A program made the position numbers and the translations under genes. The notes under the pieces are model-generated. The model worked only from the letters and a program-made list of their open reading frames with translations, was not told the DNA's origin and searched no databases. Below, one piece after another: positions 60,492-64,000 of a stretch of DNA of 64,000 nt; position 1 is the first letter of the stretch; every line of letters begins with the position of its first letter. This DNA comes from Streptomyces chattanoogensis (GTDB taxonomy: Bacteria; Actinomycetota; Actinomycetes; Streptomycetales; Streptomycetaceae): contig NZ_LGKG01000090.1 of assembly GCF_001294335.1 (NCBI RefSeq), forward strand, positions 1-64,000, given 5' to 3'.

Positions 60492-60549
60492 GGTCCTCCT
60501 CAGTTGCGCGATGACTCCCCGACTCTACGCGTGGTGGGCGGTGGCGGAA

Positions 60550-60819
60550 TCAGGCCGGGGCAGCCACGACGCGGCGCAGCACCACGACCCAGTCGTCCTC
60601 GCTCGGCCAACCCGTCAAGTCGGCGAGCTGCCATGTCTCATCGCCCACGAGGAAGTTCTCACCAATGCGGAGGGTGTGATCCTGCTCCTCGGTGGCGACG
60701 ATCCCGAGCCGAACCCTGACCGAGGCGTCGGACTCCCTGTAGATGTCCATCACTGCGAAGCGAGCGTTCTCGGTACTGCGCTGAATCCCGTGCCAGAGAC
60801 GAATCGTGTCGACGCTCAC
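60550..60819 (-). CDS. Small protein overlapping the toxin gene, candidate immunity protein
   Basis: An 89-residue beta-rich acidic protein: TIRLWHGIQRSTENARFAVM, ASVRVRLGIVATEEQDHTLR, ETWQLADLTGWPSEDDWVVV. I do not recognise a family with certainty. Its GTG start overlaps the toxin stop by four bases (GTGA), the usual coupling between a polymorphic toxin and its cognate immunity gene. It would be expected to block the C-terminal calpain-like domain. This role is inferred from position. Confidence 0.72.
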   Translation of the reverse strand: MSVDTIRLWHGIQRSTENARFAVMDIYRESDASVRVRLGIVATEEQDHTLRIGENFLVGDETWQLADLTGWPSEDDWVVVLRRVVAAPA

Positions 60820-63800
60820 TTCTCATCCTCCAAAGACGCGTACTGGTTGCTGCAGTATTTCATGAATTCCTTGATGGTCAGCGGCTGGGGATGCTTCGAG
60901 TTGTGCGGATTGCGCAACTGAATCAGGCCCTTGTCGTCGACCGAGACGATCTCGTAGGCATGTGAACTCAGGAGGTCCTTCTCCATCTTGTTCTCCACGC
61001 CCGTGCCCTTCGGGCGAGTGCCGATAACGACCGGTCTGCCGCTTTCCGTGAGCTCTCGCAGGTGGGCCAGGATTTGCTTTTCCGGACTGCGGCCGTGCAT
61101 ATCGTACTGCGTCGGGAATTCGTGGTTCTCCGATGTACGTCCCGTGAGCTGGGCGAGCAGCTCGGCACGGTCCCCCGATGTGGAGCCCTGGGTGATACGG
61201 GAGTAGCCCGTCAGCAGATTGCCGTCGAAGTCCTTGTTGCCGGGGAACTGCAACTCGTGCTCGCGCTTTTTGTCGTCCCAGAACTGGTCCAGGCCCGCGA
61301 TGGCCTTTTCCATGATCGCCGGCCAGGCCACGCCCGTGTCGTTGGCGTTGGCGTAGGCGGTGGTGTTGGGAAATTCGCTGTACACGGGCACGTCCGGGGT
61401 GACGCGCACGGTCAGGACGCGGCCGGTCGGAGCCTGGTTGCCGTAGTTGTTGCGCCGCACCTCGTGGAAACGGACCTCGTAATTGCCGTCCTCCGTCTCC
61501 CGGATCATGTCCTGGAGGAGATCCGGGTACCTGCTTGCGATGGCGCCCAAGGTGGCGATGATGCCGCAGTCGCCGATGGCACCCTGCTGCGTCTGCTCGC
61601 GCGACGGAGGCCCGTCGAACAGCGGCACGCGCGTCCCGTCGGGACGGTCCAGCGGAGTGCCGTAACGGTCGGGCTGGAACTCCGCCGGCTTCTTGTGGTT
61701 GCCGAAGCGCGGCTGGTCCACCTCAGTGGTGATCTCGGTGGGCTCAGCCGGGCCTGACTGGGTAAAGGACTGCCAGACCCGCTTGAACCGGCCTCGCTTT
61801 TCAGGCTGGTTGTCCGAGGCGGGGGAGCCCTCGTGCGGCTCGTCCGCGGATCGGTTCGGGGCGTCGGCCTGCTCGCCCGCCCCCGTGGCGGCGGTGGTGG
61901 GGCGCGGGGTCTCTGCCGCGCGCGCGAGTTCGGTCTCCTGCCGCGAAACGTCGCGGTGTGAGCGCTGCGAGTCCGCCGGCGTGGATATTCCGCTGCCCGC
62001 AGTCCCGTTGCCCGCAGTTCTGTTGCCCGCAGTCCCGTTGTCCACCGGGGAGTTGATGCTTGCGAGGTCTGCCGAAGGTGTGCGCTCGCTATCGGACGGG
62101 TTGGTGGTCGGCGTGCCGGCCGGGTCCGTCGGGGGCCTGCGGTCTGTGTCTGTGGGGTCGGTGGGGGGGCGGTGGTCTGTGCCTGCGGGGTCGGCAGGGG
62201 GCCTGCGGTCCGTGCCCGCCGGGTCCGATGGGGGTGTGCGGTGGGGGTCCGTGGGATGGGACGGGCCCGACTGAGGTGCCTGGGTGGGCGGTGTGTTGTG
62301 GTCGGGCGTTGGGGCCGGCGGTGTGTTCTGGCCCGGATTCGCCAGCGTCTGCGCCAATTCGTTGACGAAGTTCAGGTGTTGCCGAATCTCCGCGTCCTGG
62401 ATCTGCTGGCTCGGCGTGCGGTACTTGCCGAGCGCAGTCCTGATCTGAGACTCGGGCCTGCCTTCCGCGCGCAGCCTGTCCCTCTCGGCTGCCTTGAGCT
62501 TCTTGAGGTCCGGGTCCGCTCGATAGGTCGTGCTGTAGTAGACGGGAACACCGTCCATCGCCGTGGAATCGTTGATTGTCTTGGAGCAGTTGGCGTGGCC
62601 GGTGGGATGACCGGATTTGGTGTTGGGCAGGCCACAAGGCTCACGTTCGGTGTAGAGGCCCTTGACCTCGACTTTGGCCTGCCCCCGAGCTTCGCGATTC
62701 TCGTTGAGCTGGTCGATCCAATCGAGGATGTGGGACTCGGAGTGCATCGGGTCGGCGCCGTCCACGGCAGGGGGAACCGACGAATCGACGATGTAGTGAC
62801 TTTCCTTGGTGTCCGGGTCGAAGACTTCCACGACCGCGTAGTTCTTGCCGGAGAAGTCGGGCGAATTGCCATCCGTCTCCTCGAGCAGCCGCTTGAGGTC
62901 CTCCACATCCCGAAGGTTCGTCCCGTCCGGGTGCGATGCGAGTTCACGTCGCCAGGGAGCCGCTGATTCGTGGAACTTTCCGTTGTTGTACGCGTCGTTG
63001 TTCGCTGCCGGGTCGGGGTTCACGCCAACGGCGTTGTTGGCATGGAAGGACTGGCTGATGCGGGCCAGAGTGGCGATCGCGGCGTACCGCTGGCCGTCGT
63101 TCATGTCCGACCACGCGGGATCAAGATGCTGCCGGAGATCACTGTCGGTGAAGTTTGTCGACGGCATCGGAACATTCCGGTGCGCCGTCATCGCGGCCTT
63201 GTGGGCGGCATGAGCCTGGGGGAGAGCCTGCTGGGCATTGGCGAGCCGCTGCTCCGCCGCCGCCCGCTTGGCCTGAGCCGCCTGCTTCGCGTCCTCGGTC
63301 TTGGCTTTCCGCTCCGCGGTCGCCGCCCTGGTCCGCTCTGCCTTGGCGTCGGCGACTTCCTTCAGCGCCCTGTCATAGTCCTGCCTGGCTTCACGTACCT
63401 GCTGCGCCGACTCCGCGTGCGCCCGACGGCGATCGATGGATTCCCGCAGTACGTCGGCCAAGGGCACCCGGGGCGGGTTGCCTTGCGGCTGGGCCCACTG
63501 CCGCATCTGCGCCTGGACCGGGTCCAGACCGATCCGATGGACGTCGTGCGCGTCTCGGAGGTCGCCCTGTGCCGTGTCCGGAGGAAGGTTCGCATGCGAA
63601 TCGGTCCGTCCTTCCGGGTCGGGAAGGCTCTGGTTGCGCCGCTCACGAGTGGCTTCCGCGCTGGGGTCGTTGGACCCAGGGGTCGCACCGGCCGGGCGCT
63701 GGGGCGATGTGTGGTCCGTACCGGCAGGTGTGGTCTGGCTCTGGTTCTGCGTGGTGGGCTGGTTGGTGGGCTGGTTGGTGGTCTCGATGGGGCGACGGCT

Positions 63801-64000
63801 GGCATCCAACGGGATCGCGAAGACCCCGTTGTTGCCGCTGTGGAGCGGGGTGGTGCTGCTCTGGCCCGTCTGCGGGTCGGCGTAGACGATCTGACCGTTG
63901 TGGTTGACCACGTTCCAGGCGTGGGCACGGCCGTCGGCGTTCTGGGTGATGATCACGGCCTGTGAGCCGTGGCCCTCGTTGAGGAGAGTGGTCTCCAGGT
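60816..64000 (-). CDS. Polymorphic toxin with papain-fold, deaminase and calpain-like domains (5' end outside window)
   Basis: About 1,060 residues are visible; the frame is open to the window edge. From the N-terminal side: the tail of a papain-fold glutamine-deamidase domain (AHAWNVVNHNGQIVYADPQT); a Gln/Pro/Thr linker; an Ala-rich coiled coil (about 63190-63440); a deaminase domain with HSE (codons 62742-62736) and EREPCG...ANCSKT (Cys codons 62634 and 62586); a Pro-rich repeat linker; and a calpain-like peptidase with GDCGIIATLGAIA (Cys codon 61566), SSHAYEIVSV (His codon 60960) and LRNPHN (Asn codon 60909). The small gene overlapping its stop is the likely immunity gene. Confidence 0.82.
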   Translation of the reverse strand, partial: LETTLLNEGHGSQAVIITQNADGRAHAWNVVNHNGQIVYADPQTGQSSTTPLHSGNNGVFAIPLDASRRPIETTNQPTNQPTTQNQSQTTPAGTDHTSPQRPAGATPGSNDPSAEATRERRNQSLPDPEGRTDSHANLPPDTAQGDLRDAHDVHRIGLDPVQAQMRQWAQPQGNPPRVPLADVLRESIDRRRAHAESAQQVREARQDYDRALKEVADAKAERTRAATAERKAKTEDAKQAAQAKRAAAEQRLANAQQALPQAHAAHKAAMTAHRNVPMPSTNFTDSDLRQHLDPAWSDMNDGQRYAAIATLARISQSFHANNAVGVNPDPAANNDAYNNGKFHESAAPWRRELASHPDGTNLRDVEDLKRLLEETDGNSPDFSGKNYAVVEVFDPDTKESHYIVDSSVPPAVDGADPMHSESHILDWIDQLNENREARGQAKVEVKGLYTEREPCGLPNTKSGHPTGHANCSKTINDSTAMDGVPVYYSTTYRADPDLKKLKAAERDRLRAEGRPESQIRTALGKYRTPSQQIQDAEIRQHLNFVNELAQTLANPGQNTPPAPTPDHNTPPTQAPQSGPSHPTDPHRTPPSDPAGTDRRPPADPAGTDHRPPTDPTDTDRRPPTDPAGTPTTNPSDSERTPSADLASINSPVDNGTAGNRTAGNGTAGSGISTPADSQRSHRDVSRQETELARAAETPRPTTAATGAGEQADAPNRSADEPHEGSPASDNQPEKRGRFKRVWQSFTQSGPAEPTEITTEVDQPRFGNHKKPAEFQPDRYGTPLDRPDGTRVPLFDGPPSREQTQQGAIGDCGIIATLGAIASRYPDLLQDMIRETEDGNYEVRFHEVRRNNYGNQAPTGRVLTVRVTPDVPVYSEFPNTTAYANANDTGVAWPAIMEKAIAGLDQFWDDKKREHELQFPGNKDFDGNLLTGYSRITQGSTSGDRAELLAQLTGRTSENHEFPTQYDMHGRSPEKQILAHLRELTESGRPVVIGTRPKGTGVENKMEKDLLSSHAYEIVSVDDKGLIQLRNPHNSKHPQPLTIKEFMKYCSNQYASLEDEK
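61980..62240 (-). repeat. Repeat linker inside the toxin gene
   Basis: Four 33-base units (about 62107-62238) encode 11-residue repeats of the type PPxDPAGTDRR. Next to them, 15-base units (about 61988-62040) encode GTAGN/RTAGN/GTAGS. They form a flexible Pro/Gly-rich hinge between the deaminase and peptidase domains and could recombine to swap C-terminal domains. Confidence 0.7.

Noticed and set aside
62107..62238. 33-base repeats as a CRISPR or minisatellite outside genes
   Set aside because: They are in frame inside the toxin gene and encode an 11-residue Pro-rich repeat.

Overview
The window is a piece of a Streptomyces-type chromosome. It has very high G+C, many GTG starts, strong GC-rich hairpins between genes, an actinobacterial integration host factor next to guanylate kinase, and a monomeric isocitrate dehydrogenase. 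The order carB-pyrD-pyrF-mihF-gmk-rpoZ-coaBC-metK-priA-fmt-rsmB, and later ribD-ribE-ribM-ribBA-ribH-hisE-hisG, is the conserved Streptomyces core order.

Region 1 (1-19.8 kb) is core metabolism: the end of pyrimidine synthesis, nucleoid and transcription factors (mihF, rpoZ), CoA and SAM synthesis, a helicase-eroded PriA, formylation of initiator tRNA, a 16S rRNA methyltransferase, isocitrate dehydrogenase, ribulose-phosphate epimerase, a SorC-type regulator, an orphan barstar-like protein and GuaB1.

Region 2 (19.8-36.9 kb) holds regulators and transporters. A CAT-type amino-acid permease with an Lrp/AsnC regulator lies about 8 kb from a DavA-like amidase and DavB-like amino-acid monooxygenase. 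Both operons carry the same promoter and operator layout: three spaced GCGCAA boxes, the last one 14 bp from an equivalent -35 region. This suggests a basic-amino-acid uptake and oxidation regulon. Also here are a lipoprotein overlapping an orphan histidine kinase, a LysR/MFS divergent pair, a uracil permease and a free-standing relative of EF-G domain IV.

Region 3 (37.1-50.9 kb) is the FMN-riboswitch rib operon with ribM, then hisEG, a coupled pair of CNNM/CorC proteins, an EccA-like AAA ATPase without ESX partners, a candidate small RNA, a uridine kinase-like protein and a secreted C39-type peptidase.

Region 4 (50.8-64 kb) is accessory. A tyrosine integrase is broken by an insertion that carries IS5-type ends around a DinB/mycothiol-transferase gene, and is also frameshifted. 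After 1.1 kb of apparently gene-free DNA comes a polymorphic toxin locus. It contains a NTPase-like protein with an altered P-loop; an Imm35-like / degenerate deaminase / SUKH-4 fusion; a NTPase-like / SUKH-4 fusion; a small gene overlapping the toxin end (candidate immunity gene); and a very large toxin cut by the window edge. The visible toxin part has the tail of a papain-fold glutamine-deamidase domain, a nucleic-acid deaminase domain and a C-terminal calpain-like cysteine peptidase with an intact Cys-His-Asn triad. This locus and the amino-acid regulon are the most interesting parts of the window.
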